64,000 nucleotides of DNA from the NCBI GenBank assembly GCA_019912965.1, contig JAIOHM010000236.1:1-64000 (forward strand), given 5' to 3'. The notes under the pieces are model-generated. The model made no database searches. It was not told the origin of the DNA and saw nothing but the letters and a program-made list of their open reading frames with translations. The DNA is from Anaerolineae bacterium (lineage in GTDB: Bacteria > Chloroflexota > Anaerolineae > Aggregatilineales > Phototrophicaceae). Below are positions 7,264 to 16,628 of this stretch, in pieces (the stretch's first letter is position 1; every line of letters begins with the position of its first letter). The position numbers were made by a program, and so were the translations under genes.

Positions 7264-9618
7264 CTACTCACCCAACAAATACAGCAGCACTGGATCATCC
7301 ACCGGATAGGCCACCTGTGGCAAATACTGGCGCGGAATCGTCAGCCGCAAAAACTGCGCGTAGGCAATATTCAAACTCGCCTCATCATCCCCGTCCAGCG
7401 CCCCGCGTTCTAATGCCGCATAAGCCGCCGCTTGATATTGTGCTGCCCCCGCCGCGTCACCATCAAACGCTGCCAATCGCGCCATCCCCAGATGAATCCA
7501 TGCACTGTCTTTGGCCGTGCTGCCCAACCGTGCCGCCTGTTCTAACCAATCAACTGCCGCATCCCGCTCATCTTGTGCCAGTGCCAGTAGCGCATTAAGC
7601 ACAGTGGTTTGTGCCGTTCGCGGTTGTGGATGATCCGCCCATAACGCCACGGCTGCATCCACTTCGCCGCTCTCCAATAACCGCGCCATCTGTGCATAAA
7701 CCGTCAGCTTAAGCGTCTGGCTGGAGATCATAAGTCGCGCGGCTAAAGTATCAAACTCAGGATACAGGCTCGCATCAGGATATTCCCTTAAGATGCGGTC
7801 ATAAGCCATGTTCGCCGCTTCCAGATTTCCCGCAGCTTCATAAAACAGCGCCAGGTTCAGCCGCAGACGCCAATCCCGCGCGTTCAATTCTGCCGCCCGT
7901 TCCATCGCCTCAATCGCGGTCTGCTGCTCGCCCAATTGCCACTTCAGCCCCGCCAGATTTGCCCAGCCCAGCGCATAACCCGGATCAAGCGCGATGAACC
8001 GTTCATAAGCCGCAACCGCATCTTGGGCCGCCTGTGTATCCCCTTCGCTGGCTGCCATCCCCAGCAAAAACCCCTGCTCTAGATGATACAAGCTCAGGTT
8101 CGGATCAGCCTCAATCACCGGTTGCATCCGTTGCGCCGCCGCCCAATAATCGTTCGTCTCGACCGCGTAACGCATCGCCGCCACCGAATTGGCATAAACC
8201 CCGTTGCTCCACAACCCCGTCACCACCAACCCCACCCACAACACAGCCATGCCCATAACAGCGACTCTTTGGGCTATTTTCCCCAAACGATTTACCCTAT
8301 CCGACTGAATCGCTTTCTCCCCCTCTCTGGTACGGAGAGGGGGCTGGGGGGTGAGGTAAAATTGCGGCGCAACCGCCACCACCAACCCCACCAACCCCGT
8401 CAGCGCAATCGCGGGCATCATCGCTGGAACATCCGTCAACTGATGAACCGCAAACGCAACCACCGCCCCGATTGCCCCAGCCAACAGCGTTCGATCCCGC
8501 GCACTCATCGCCCGCCAGTTTGACCGCATCGCCCGTACTGTCAGCCATAGCGTAACGGCAAGTGCCGCCAAACCCACCAAACCGAGTTCTGCCGCGATGT
8601 GCAGTGGCGCATTATGCGCGTGGCTGTGCGGTTTATCCGGTTGAATATCCGGCAGACGCACCAACCCGCGCCCGTAGGTAAATAATCCCTGTCCGGTAAT
8701 CGGCTTTTCGATGAATAATTCAACTGCTGCCTGATAAAGCTCCGTCCGCAAACCCGCCGACCGTGCCGAATCGGAAAATGACCGGACGACAATAACCCCT
8801 GCTACCGCTGTCCCAATCAACACAACGCTGCTAACAGCCACCACACCGCCCCGAACCAGACGGCTTTGTTTGCTCCACCATGCTTTAAGTTGTGACGGCG
8901 AAAGCAGATTATGTTGCGCCAGCAGCAGTAATCCCCAGATCGCGCAGCCCACGGCTGTACCAATCCATGCCCCGCGTGAAAACGTCAGGAACAACAGGAC
9001 AAACGCCAAACCCGCATAAAGCAGCAGCATGATGCGGTTAAATCGAACCCGTGTCAGGAATGCCCGCGAAAGCACCAGTGGAATCAGAACCACCAGAAAC
9101 CCACCCAGAAAATTCGGATTGCCAAATGTGCTGACCGGGCGTGGCAAACTGACCGCGCCTAAACCGGATGCCAGCACCTCCCGCACCCAGAATTGCAGTT
9201 GCACATAACCGAAAATCAGCACGACTAACCCGCTGATGAGCAGTCCATCCACCAGCGTTTCCCGCTTCAACGCGCCGTTAGCGATCATATCGTGCAGCAC
9301 ATACCACACGCCAATATACACGCCCACATACCACAGGCCGATAGCAATCCGCCGTGCCGCATCCGGATTACCTAACAGAGATACCCCGAATGCCACAACC
9401 CACAGCAGCATCGTCCAATCCAGCGCCGTCCGGTGCCATTGCCAACCGCGCCGTTGCCGAATCCATAACCAACCCACCACGCATAAAGCCATAATGATCA
9501 ATGTGATGGGCGCAAACTGCGCATTTAAAATGCCGTTGAATGTCGCGCCTAAACTCAATGCATAGGTGAACAGCAGGGTAACCAGCATACGCGCGAGAAA
9601 ATCGGAGCGTTTGAGCAA
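7264..9618 (-). CDS. O-antigen ligase-like polymerase with C-terminal TPR domain
   Basis: 784 residues. The N-terminal 410 residues carry about twelve helices. They include NPNFLGGFLVVLIPL, LTFSRGAWIG and the large-loop motif HSHAHNAPLHIAAELGLVG, typical of the Wzy/WaaL O-antigen ligase family that joins polyprenyl-linked glycans to acceptors outside the membrane. The C-terminal half has tetratricopeptide units (ALGWANLAGLKWQLGEQQTAIEAMERA and similar). At residues about 419-437 a palindromic repeat is translated in frame (LTPQPPLRTREGEK) between the last loop and a further helix. The start is a TTG with GGAAGG upstream; an ATG ten codons in is the alternative. It faces the plus-strand gene at 9764 divergently. 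Confidence 0.82.
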   Translation of the reverse strand: MLKRSDFLARMLVTLLFTYALSLGATFNGILNAQFAPITLIIMALCVVGWLWIRQRRGWQWHRTALDWTMLLWVVAFGVSLLGNPDAARRIAIGLWYVGVYIGVWYVLHDMIANGALKRETLVDGLLISGLVVLIFGYVQLQFWVREVLASGLGAVSLPRPVSTFGNPNFLGGFLVVLIPLVLSRAFLTRVRFNRIMLLLYAGLAFVLLFLTFSRGAWIGTAVGCAIWGLLLLAQHNLLSPSQLKAWWSKQSRLVRGGVVAVSSVVLIGTAVAGVIVVRSFSDSARSAGLRTELYQAAVELFIEKPITGQGLFTYGRGLVRLPDIQPDKPHSHAHNAPLHIAAELGLVGLAALAVTLWLTVRAMRSNWRAMSARDRTLLAGAIGAVVAFAVHQLTDVPAMMPAIALTGLVGLVVAVAPQFYLTPQPPLRTREGEKAIQSDRVNRLGKIAQRVAVMGMAVLWVGLVVTGLWSNGVYANSVAAMRYAVETNDYWAAAQRMQPVIEADPNLSLYHLEQGFLLGMAASEGDTQAAQDAVAAYERFIALDPGYALGWANLAGLKWQLGEQQTAIEAMERAAELNARDWRLRLNLALFYEAAGNLEAANMAYDRILREYPDASLYPEFDTLAARLMISSQTLKLTVYAQMARLLESGEVDAAVALWADHPQPRTAQTTVLNALLALAQDERDAAVDWLEQAARLGSTAKDSAWIHLGMARLAAFDGDAAGAAQYQAAAYAALERGALDGDDEASLNIAYAQFLRLTIPRQYLPQVAYPVDDPVLLYLLGE
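8317..8360. repeat. Palindromic repeat A, copy 3 (in-frame inside a gene)
   Basis: CTCCCCCTCTCTGGTACGGA then GAGGGGGCTGGGGGGTGAGG. The CCCCCTCTC and GAGAGGGGG arms are perfectly complementary. It adds about 15 codons to the O-antigen-ligase-like gene without breaking the frame. Confidence 0.85.
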
Positions 9619-9681
9619 AATACCAGCCTTCCGGTATAGTTAAGAATTTATCAAAACTACAACGTATGAAACAAAGAAATT

Positions 9682-9708
9682 CTCTGTGTTCTCTGTGAAC
9701 TCTGTGGT
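9682..9708 (+). repeat. Three 9-base tandem units, CTCTGTGNN
   Basis: CTCTGTGTT, CTCTGTGAA and CTCTGTGGT follow each other without a gap in the divergent intergenic region. Similar CTCTGTG arrays are, from memory, common interspersed repeats in several environmental bacterial genomes. Confidence 0.6.
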
Positions 9709-9763
9709 TCAATCTTTATTTAGTGGATAAAGCACAAAGTCACTCCTGAAAAGGATACACCCG

Positions 9764-10873
9764 ATGCCTGCCCTCCGCACCATAATGCGCCCTTGGTTAG
9801 TTGCTACCCTGCTCTGCCTGATCTACATGGTTTTCGTCCTGTTACAGAATAACGGCGATCCATTGGCCTTTGTGACCATCGGCACACGCTTCAGTCAGGG
9901 CATCCCGGATGGCTCAGAAGGCTATGATGGGCAGTTTAACTACTACATCGCCCGCGACCCGTCCACCGCCGCCCAATTTATTGATGTCCCCGCCTACCGC
10001 TTCCAGCGCATTTTGTTTCCCCTATTAGGACGTGTGCTGGCGCTAGGGCAAGAATCGCTTATCCCGTGGGCATTCCTGCTCATCAATTTAGTCAGTCTCG
10101 CAGTCGGCACATACCTGCTGGAAAAGCTGCTCATCGGGCATGGAGTTAGCCGTTGGTACGCCATTACCTATGGCCTGACGCTGGGCATCTTCGGCTCTTT
10201 ACGCCTCAGCCTTTCCGAACCCCTTGCGTATGCCCTCGTCATTGGTGGAATCACATTAGCCCATCGGGAAAAATGGCTATGGAGCGCCTTGCTTTTTGCC
10301 TTAGCCGCTTTGGCCAAAGAAACCTCCCTCTTTTTCCCCGCCGCTTATACCCTCTATCTGCTGTATAAACGACAGTGGCGGATAGCCATCCCCTTCACCT
10401 TCATCGGCGTTTTACCCTTTGCCATATGGCAGCTTATCTTGCGAAATCAATTTGGGGAATTTGGTATCGGTTCGGGTGGTGCGCTGTCAACCAGCTTTGA
10501 GGTCATCCCCTTTGCGGGTGTCATCCGCATTCTCACCGACTCGCCAGCCGAAGCCCGTGCAGGCTTACTGTTCATCTTCGGCGCAATTTTGCTGCCGTTT
10601 GTGTTGGTTCCGGTTGTGTGGGCGCTCTGGCGCTGCTGGGTGGATATGCGCACGGGGAACCTATCTACTTATTGGTTTCTGATGCTGGTCAATGCCGCTA
10701 TCCTTTTGTTTGTCCCCCTCTCCACTTACCGGGAACCCATCGGCATCTTGCGTTTCATCGTGGGCCTGCAAATCGTCGTCATCCTCTACACCGCCCACGA
10801 GCATTGTTACCGTGCCCTCCGCAACACCACCATCTGGGCGCTGACCATCCTGTTTATTTTTGCGCTGGTGTAA
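9764..10873 (+). CDS. Multi-pass membrane protein, GT-C-like (GYDGQF family)
   Basis: 369 residues and about nine hydrophobic segments. The first loop reads GIPDGSEGYDGQFNYYIARDP followed by AYRFQRILFPLLGR. I recognise this pattern from a family of uncharacterised bacterial membrane proteins with GT-C topology. An AAAAGGA stretch precedes the ATG. It is the only plus-strand gene in the first 18 kb, transcribed away from the O-antigen-ligase-like gene and towards the sugar transferase gene. The motif and topology are seen; a glycosyltransferase role is inferred, and a transporter-like role cannot be excluded. Confidence 0.75.
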   Translation: MPALRTIMRPWLVATLLCLIYMVFVLLQNNGDPLAFVTIGTRFSQGIPDGSEGYDGQFNYYIARDPSTAAQFIDVPAYRFQRILFPLLGRVLALGQESLIPWAFLLINLVSLAVGTYLLEKLLIGHGVSRWYAITYGLTLGIFGSLRLSLSEPLAYALVIGGITLAHREKWLWSALLFALAALAKETSLFFPAAYTLYLLYKRQWRIAIPFTFIGVLPFAIWQLILRNQFGEFGIGSGGALSTSFEVIPFAGVIRILTDSPAEARAGLLFIFGAILLPFVLVPVVWALWRCWVDMRTGNLSTYWFLMLVNAAILLFVPLSTYREPIGILRFIVGLQIVVILYTAHEHCYRALRNTTIWALTILFIFALV

Positions 10874-10926
10874 AAAGTGGGTTTCCAAAGTTATAAACTG
10901 GATAGAGCATCATTACAGAAGGGTTC

Positions 10927-10969
10927 GTAATACACGTAATGTAACCTGATAACGCCCATTTATCAGGCT
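10927..10969 (+). repeat. 43-nt hairpin repeat D, plus copy (possible bidirectional terminator)
   Basis: Contains CCTGATAA-CGCCCAT-TTATCAGG, a perfect 8-bp stem. The copy at 62916-62958 on the minus strand is the same length, with both stem arms and the upstream CGTAATGTAA conserved but the loop changed. It lies between converging genes, so a terminator role is plausible, though there is no long T-run. Confidence 0.65.
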
Positions 10970-10981
10970 CAAAATTGTGGG

Positions 10982-12400
10982 CTAAACACCGCTCATGCGC
11001 AGCACCTTGCCAACCGTTCGCACCATAATATTCAAATCCAGTGCCAACGATTGATGCCGGATGTAGTAAAGATCATATTGCAGTTTAATCAGAGCATCCT
11101 CGTCCGTGCTGCCATAGCCGTAACGCACCTGCGCCCAACCTGTGAGTCCCGGTCGAATAACCAACCGCGTCCTGTAAAACGGGATTTTCTCAGTCAGTCG
11201 TTTTACATGCTCAGGGCGTTCGGGTCGCGGCCCAACAATGCTCATATCACCGCGCAAAATGTTGTAAATTTGCGGCAGTTCATCCAATCGTGTCTTGCGA
11301 ATAAACCACCCTATGCGTGTCACGCGTGGGTCGCCCTCTTTGCTGAAAACAGCTCCTGTTTCAGCCTCAGCGTCCGAACGCATCGAGCGAAACTTGTAAA
11401 TGCGGAAGCTGCGTCCATTCAATCCGGTGCGTTCCTGCCAATAGAAAATATTCCCCGGCGAATCCAGTTTGATGATGAGCGCCAGAAAAGGCAGTACGAT
11501 CAGAAAAACCGTCATTCCCACCAGCGACAGCAGAATATCAATCATTCGTTTAAAGGTCGGATAGGGATTAAAGATTGAATTGCCGTCAATTGGCAGCACC
11601 ACCGCCCAATTGTTGATGACATGTTCAACCGGTACTTGTCCCGTAATGCGCTCATACAACAGCGGCATGGGAACTATCGATATTCCGTGTTCATAGGCAT
11701 CCATCACGCCCTGAAACGTTTCCCCGCTGACCTCATGTGTGGAACTCACAATCAATTCGCTGATTTGCTCAGTATAAACAACCCTCAAAATATCTTTGCC
11801 AGTACCCACAACAGGGACATCGCACAGGTCTTTCAGTACATCATCTGGTTCAGCAACCACCCCGCGAATATCATAAACGCGGTGCGCGTGCCGTCCAATC
11901 GCACCAATGATGGTCATCGCCGCCCAATCCGTACCCACAACCAATACCCGCCGTGCATCCGCCCAACCATAAAGCACCGGGTTAACCAGCCGCAGCAAAC
12001 CAATCAGGATAAAGGAGGCAATCCCATAGTAGCCAATGAATAAACGCGGCAGTGCCAGCGGACGTGAGAAAAAAAACGCGATCAGATAAAGCACAAACAT
12101 TTGCAGCGTAATGATGATCAATCGCTGGAAAGTTGCTGTTCGGCTGGCCGCGATTCGCAGTTCGTAAAAATCATTTGCGCTGGCCAGTACCAACCACAAT
12201 CCCAGCATGATGATAAACCACAGGGAACGCGGCCATATGAAAGATAGATCAAAGGGTTCTCGTGCAACCAATGCCCAGATACGCAGCGCAATCACCACGG
12301 CTATGGTGACAGCAATCACATCACTTGCCATCAGCAGTACACGACGCTCGGAAATCCGCAGTTGCACACGTTTCCGATTTGGGGACGGCGAAAACAGCAT
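10982..12400 (-). CDS. Polyprenyl-phosphate sugar-1-phosphate transferase (exopolysaccharide priming enzyme)
   Basis: 472 residues. It has four or five N-terminal helices, a central Rossmann-like region (RRVLVVGTDWAAM) and a C-terminal bacterial sugar transferase domain. The last includes KFRSMRSDAE, RKTRLDELPQIYNIL, MSIVGPRPERP and IRPGLTGWAQV, all hallmarks of the WbaP/EpsE-type PF02397 domain. It transfers a sugar-1-phosphate from a nucleotide sugar to undecaprenyl phosphate, starting lipid-linked glycan assembly at the inner membrane face. It starts 3 bases after the preceding stop, so it shares a transcript with the YfhO-like genes. Which sugar is used cannot be told. This is the clearest functional anchor for the whole block. 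Confidence 0.93.
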   Translation of the reverse strand: MLFSPSPNRKRVQLRISERRVLLMASDVIAVTIAVVIALRIWALVAREPFDLSFIWPRSLWFIIMLGLWLVLASANDFYELRIAASRTATFQRLIIITLQMFVLYLIAFFFSRPLALPRLFIGYYGIASFILIGLLRLVNPVLYGWADARRVLVVGTDWAAMTIIGAIGRHAHRVYDIRGVVAEPDDVLKDLCDVPVVGTGKDILRVVYTEQISELIVSSTHEVSGETFQGVMDAYEHGISIVPMPLLYERITGQVPVEHVINNWAVVLPIDGNSIFNPYPTFKRMIDILLSLVGMTVFLIVLPFLALIIKLDSPGNIFYWQERTGLNGRSFRIYKFRSMRSDAEAETGAVFSKEGDPRVTRIGWFIRKTRLDELPQIYNILRGDMSIVGPRPERPEHVKRLTEKIPFYRTRLVIRPGLTGWAQVRYGYGSTDEDALIKLQYDLYYIRHQSLALDLNIMVRTVGKVLRMSGV

Positions 12401-12403
12401 GAG

Positions 12404-14674
12404 TTATTCCGTATCAGGATTTCGGGATCGGAAAAGGACTAACGTAATCAAGAGCGATACCAAACTGACCAATACACCCGGCCAGAGCCACCAGGGTTGG
12501 TAACTAAAGCTCACAGTATTGACTGAGGGATTCACTTGTACAGCCCGCATCGCCAGATTAGCTGAATACATATCGTATTGGGAGGCATTACCATCGCTAG
12601 CAGCCCAGCCAGGATAGAAGGTATCTGCCAGTACCAACCAGCCTTCACCCTCCACCTGAAGTTGCACATTCACATTATTGCTCGCATCCTCAAAGGTCAG
12701 AACTTCCCCTACCGCACTTGCTTCTGCGGGCGGCGTTGGACAGTCGCCTTCACCTAATAAATGAACCTGTCGCGCCGGATTCCAGGTTGGTTCAAGTATT
12801 GCTGCAATAAGAGATTCTTTGTCGGAATGCCAGCAAGCTGACTCAACCACCCATGCACGTACACCTCGTTCAAGCTTTTGCAGAGTTCCATCAGTATCAT
12901 AAATGCCAGTTACGCCTGCCGCTTGCAATAAAGTATCCCGTTGATCCGGATTCGCCTCAATCAAATCGACATATTCCGCAAACGAACCCACCAACAGTGG
13001 CTCGAAATTATTCAGCAGTGGAGTACGATCAAGCAAATTGAGATTAGATAATCCACTTTTTCTAAAAGCATCCGCATTATCAACGGCTACTTGATAATCA
13101 TTAAACAGCAGGAAAGTTCCAAATTTGACATCTTCTTCAGCGGCCTCCAGCCAATATGCCCGTTCAACGGCAGTATTTGCAGGTTGAAGCCGATCATAAA
13201 ATGAAGCAGATATTGTTGGATTTAAACCCTGGGCTGCATAAATCAGATCACCCGCCAGCACTACCCAAACTGCTGTTATCCACCATCGATACCGATTGCC
13301 TGTTGGTGCTTCTGGCTGTAGCAAAGTCAATGCACCTGCTAAAGCACCCAGAATTCCAGTGGTTACAACAGCCTGAATGATAACCTGTACACCTTCAATG
13401 CTGGATACATCCGGTGGCAAAAAACGCGGAGCAATCAGTGCTAGTAATGCTGCCCCGATACAGCCTGCTGTTGCCAGACGGGTGCTAAAAAACAGCCAAT
13501 ACCCTCGCCCCCACATCCCAACACCGATGCCAGCCAGTACACTAAGTCCAAACACCGTCCAGATATGCCAGCGGACAGGTGCTTGGAATAAACTAAAAGT
13601 TGGAATATTCCGGTATAGAAACGGGAAAATAGGCGAATCTTTGCCGAGCGCAAAAAGATAGGCAATCATCACGATTAGCAACCAGAAAGGCACATGAGCA
13701 AAATAGATTGGTCGTTCGCTCTGTCGCAGTTTACCCCATACCCATGTGAGCATTGCCACCAGTGCCGAAATCAGCGGAATCAATCCGATATAAACGGCAT
13801 CCTCAAAAAAGGCACCTTCTTCGGTGATGTAGCTGCCATCACCAGGATTGCCAAATACATTGGGCGAAAGCAAATTCAAGGTGCGCGGCAGGCTGTAACT
13901 AAAGTTCATGGCAAAGTCAAAATCCACGCCAGTTGAACGCTGCGACTGTCGTAACAATTCAGCCGTTGGAATTAACTGCGCCGCCGCAATACCCGCCCCC
14001 AACATCAATGCCAGAACAACAAACATTAAACGTCGCCAGTTGAAAGGCCGATGTGTAACGCTCCACCATGCCGAAAACACCCCCACCAACAGCATACTAT
14101 ACCAAGTAGTTTGGGCGTGTCCTGCCAGCAGTTGCAACCCAGCAAATACTGCTAACCATCCCATGTCGCGCCGCTGTTTACGGGTGAGAACGCCCAATGC
14201 TGCCCACAATAACCAGGGCATCCAAGCCGCCGCCGAAATTGTTGGATAAGTCCCCAAACGTGCGACCAAGTACCCGGTCATCCCAAACGCCAGAGCGCTG
14301 ATTCCCCGCCCCAGTTCCGGCAGTCCCAACCGCCCAGTGAATAGCCACATCCCCCATCCTGCGATGAATAGATGCAGTACAGCAGTAACACTCATTTGCC
14401 ATGCTAACGGCAGAATCAAACCCAGCCAATTCAGCGGATACAAAAACGCTGATTGATAATTCGCCAACAGCGGTGCACCCAGCCCATTATATGGATTCCA
14501 TAATGGCAGTTGCCCATTCCGCAGCAAATCAAAACCATACTCACGCCATGGATAAAATTGAAGTGAGGGTAACCCCCAGAAAAAAACTTCGCCTAAAAGC
14601 AGGCGATGGAAAGCAGTCAGTAGCGCTCCAGCCAATACGATCAACGGCAGGCGTGAAGAAAAACGTTCAGGCAT
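12404..14674 (-). CDS. YfhO-like multi-pass membrane protein, 756 aa
   Basis: The first loop reads GLPSLQFYPWREYGFDLLRNGQLPLWNPYNGLGAPLLAN, the classic pattern of the YfhO family (PF09586). YfhO of Firmicutes takes part in glycosylation of cell-wall polymers. About twelve helices are followed by a large soluble region with sandwich-like strands, and a final helix near the C-terminus (WWLWPGVLVSLVSLLITLVLF) before a short charged tail. It overlaps the upstream gene by 8 bases and is 3 bases from the sugar transferase. It probably moves a sugar from a lipid carrier onto a polymer outside the membrane; the substrate is unknown. Confidence 0.85.
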   Translation of the reverse strand: MPERFSSRLPLIVLAGALLTAFHRLLLGEVFFWGLPSLQFYPWREYGFDLLRNGQLPLWNPYNGLGAPLLANYQSAFLYPLNWLGLILPLAWQMSVTAVLHLFIAGWGMWLFTGRLGLPELGRGISALAFGMTGYLVARLGTYPTISAAAWMPWLLWAALGVLTRKQRRDMGWLAVFAGLQLLAGHAQTTWYSMLLVGVFSAWWSVTHRPFNWRRLMFVVLALMLGAGIAAAQLIPTAELLRQSQRSTGVDFDFAMNFSYSLPRTLNLLSPNVFGNPGDGSYITEEGAFFEDAVYIGLIPLISALVAMLTWVWGKLRQSERPIYFAHVPFWLLIVMIAYLFALGKDSPIFPFLYRNIPTFSLFQAPVRWHIWTVFGLSVLAGIGVGMWGRGYWLFFSTRLATAGCIGAALLALIAPRFLPPDVSSIEGVQVIIQAVVTTGILGALAGALTLLQPEAPTGNRYRWWITAVWVVLAGDLIYAAQGLNPTISASFYDRLQPANTAVERAYWLEAAEEDVKFGTFLLFNDYQVAVDNADAFRKSGLSNLNLLDRTPLLNNFEPLLVGSFAEYVDLIEANPDQRDTLLQAAGVTGIYDTDGTLQKLERGVRAWVVESACWHSDKESLIAAILEPTWNPARQVHLLGEGDCPTPPAEASAVGEVLTFEDASNNVNVQLQVEGEGWLVLADTFYPGWAASDGNASQYDMYSANLAMRAVQVNPSVNTVSFSYQPWWLWPGVLVSLVSLLITLVLFRSRNPDTE

Positions 14675-16628
14675 GGGGTTTGAACTTTAAGAAGATAAAT
14701 GCGCCTATACTTATCACCCATGCTACACCAGAAATCAAGTAAGTTAGCATCGTGATTTGGTTAAAATTCTGCACAGTCTCGCGATCTGGCAAACTCGGCC
14801 ACCCAACAGGCCAATCAGGTATGTTGATATTTTCGGTTCTCGACTGATAATCCCTATTCGTGTAGATATACACATCATTAATGTGATCTAGCAATTCTAG
14901 TCGAGAGTGCTCTATCGGATACGCCGCCACTACATGACTGACATGCCATTGCGCCAATACCACCGTATCAATGATGGCATTTTGATTAGCCCGTACCACA
15001 TCTCCATCGCTTCTCACCCCCATCAATGAAGGCAGCACAGGATCATATTTTGTACTTGGAACGCCGCTTCCCTGTTCGACGGCCTTCACAATTCCAGTCA
15101 GTTGAAACGGATCAACCCCGCCAAATAACCGAAGATGATAAACCTCTACGACCTGCTGTTCCAAACTATAAGTTGGGGAATAAATGCGATCCGCTTGTGC
15201 TTCAACCAATCGCTCTGCGAGGGTGCGCTGTCCATCAAGCCAAATTTCTGGCCCACGCCACGTTATCCATTGGTAACCTGTCCAAGCTAAATCAGCAAAC
15301 ACAAGTGCCAGCATGAATACAAAAACTTGCCGAGAATTTATGCGACGGTCAAACGCCAATAGCAAGATGGCGCCTAATACCAAACCAATGACCAGTGTTG
15401 CCAACCCCATCACTACTGGAAGTCGTAGCACTAGCAGCGCAAAAATGCCCATTATCACGGTGATAGCCATCCAAGCCACCACGCCTAACTTAACACGAGG
15501 TACAATAACTAGTGATTGATCTTCAACCCAATTCAACAACCATTGCAGCCCATACCCCGCTAACAAAGGCAAAAGCAGAACCAAAATTAACCATGCTCTG
15601 GCTGGTACACGAAACCATAATAAACCCGGAATCGCTTTCATCAGAGTATTCCACAATAGGCTATTTGTACCCAACGCATATAGAAAAACGCCTACAACCA
15701 CCATCAAAAGCAAAACTTTAAAGCGGTCAGAAATAAAAATGGCCGCCATTCCAAGCGTCAGCACAGGTAGTCCCAGATAAGTCAATGTCTCAATACCAGG
15801 AGGCTGTGAAGGTAAGATCAGGCCAAGCAGGTGAACAGTTTCAAGTGAGAATAAACCAGCATCATTCGAGGTAATGTTGCCTCTGGTGATGTATGATTGC
15901 CACATCACCAGTGGCACTAGCAGCGCCGATGTAAGGACAAACATAATTGGCAGCAATAATGCAAAATACCTTAACTGTCGCCGATTTCCCGGCAGTATAA
16001 AAACAACAATCCCGTAAACTACGCCCGAAACGAAAGCGAATAGACTGACCCGCACATCAGCCAACAGTAGCGATGCCCCAATCAAACCGAGTTGCAAACT
16101 GATCTTAAGCCAGTGTTCCTGCTGAATGACCGACTGACGAATCGCCCACATCAGCCATGGCCACCAAGCTAGTGCATACAGCACATCCAGATGCCCGGCA
16201 CCTACATGCCCGATTAAACGAGGAGCCATTACGTAAGTTACTGTACTTAAAGCAATTGCTTCTGTTCGCAGCCCAAGTGAACGCGCCCACACCCACATGC
16301 CACTGCCAGCCAGAAATAGATGCAGCACAATCAGAATATTCAGATGTAATGATGGCGGAAACAAAAGCGCAAGCCATTGAAGAGGATAAGATGTTTTGTT
16401 TAACGGATTAGCAGCAAAAGGCTGTCCTCCCATAGTAGTTTCCCGCCATACAGGGAACTCTCCACGCTCTAGAACTGATTCTTGCAAGAACAACGCATTC
16501 GGCCAATGAGCGGTCACCGAATCAGAATAACGAGCAGCAGAGCGTAAAAAAGGCACAGCATCAGGTCGCATTCCAGCCAGCAGCAAAAAACCAGCCACCA
16601 ACCCAACCAGTGTTAGTTTAAGGCGCAT
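14667..16628 (-). CDS. YfhO-like multi-pass membrane protein, 653 aa
   Basis: Related in layout to the next gene in the operon: a first helix, then SDSVTAHWPNALFLQESVLERGEFPVWRETTMGGQPFAANPL. This is the YfhO-type first loop with W-x-x-x-x-x-G-G-Q-P in place of WNPY. Around twelve helices follow, then a soluble extracytoplasmic domain and a C-terminal helix (MLTYLISGVAWVISIGAFIFL). It overlaps both neighbours (11 bases at the start, 8 at the end), so the three genes are translationally coupled. It is shorter than typical YfhO proteins. The function is inferred as a GT-C glycosyltransferase. Confidence 0.8.
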   Translation of the reverse strand: MRLKLTLVGLVAGFLLLAGMRPDAVPFLRSAARYSDSVTAHWPNALFLQESVLERGEFPVWRETTMGGQPFAANPLNKTSYPLQWLALLFPPSLHLNILIVLHLFLAGSGMWVWARSLGLRTEAIALSTVTYVMAPRLIGHVGAGHLDVLYALAWWPWLMWAIRQSVIQQEHWLKISLQLGLIGASLLLADVRVSLFAFVSGVVYGIVVFILPGNRRQLRYFALLLPIMFVLTSALLVPLVMWQSYITRGNITSNDAGLFSLETVHLLGLILPSQPPGIETLTYLGLPVLTLGMAAIFISDRFKVLLLMVVVGVFLYALGTNSLLWNTLMKAIPGLLWFRVPARAWLILVLLLPLLAGYGLQWLLNWVEDQSLVIVPRVKLGVVAWMAITVIMGIFALLVLRLPVVMGLATLVIGLVLGAILLLAFDRRINSRQVFVFMLALVFADLAWTGYQWITWRGPEIWLDGQRTLAERLVEAQADRIYSPTYSLEQQVVEVYHLRLFGGVDPFQLTGIVKAVEQGSGVPSTKYDPVLPSLMGVRSDGDVVRANQNAIIDTVVLAQWHVSHVVAAYPIEHSRLELLDHINDVYIYTNRDYQSRTENINIPDWPVGWPSLPDRETVQNFNQITMLTYLISGVAWVISIGAFIFLKFKPHA

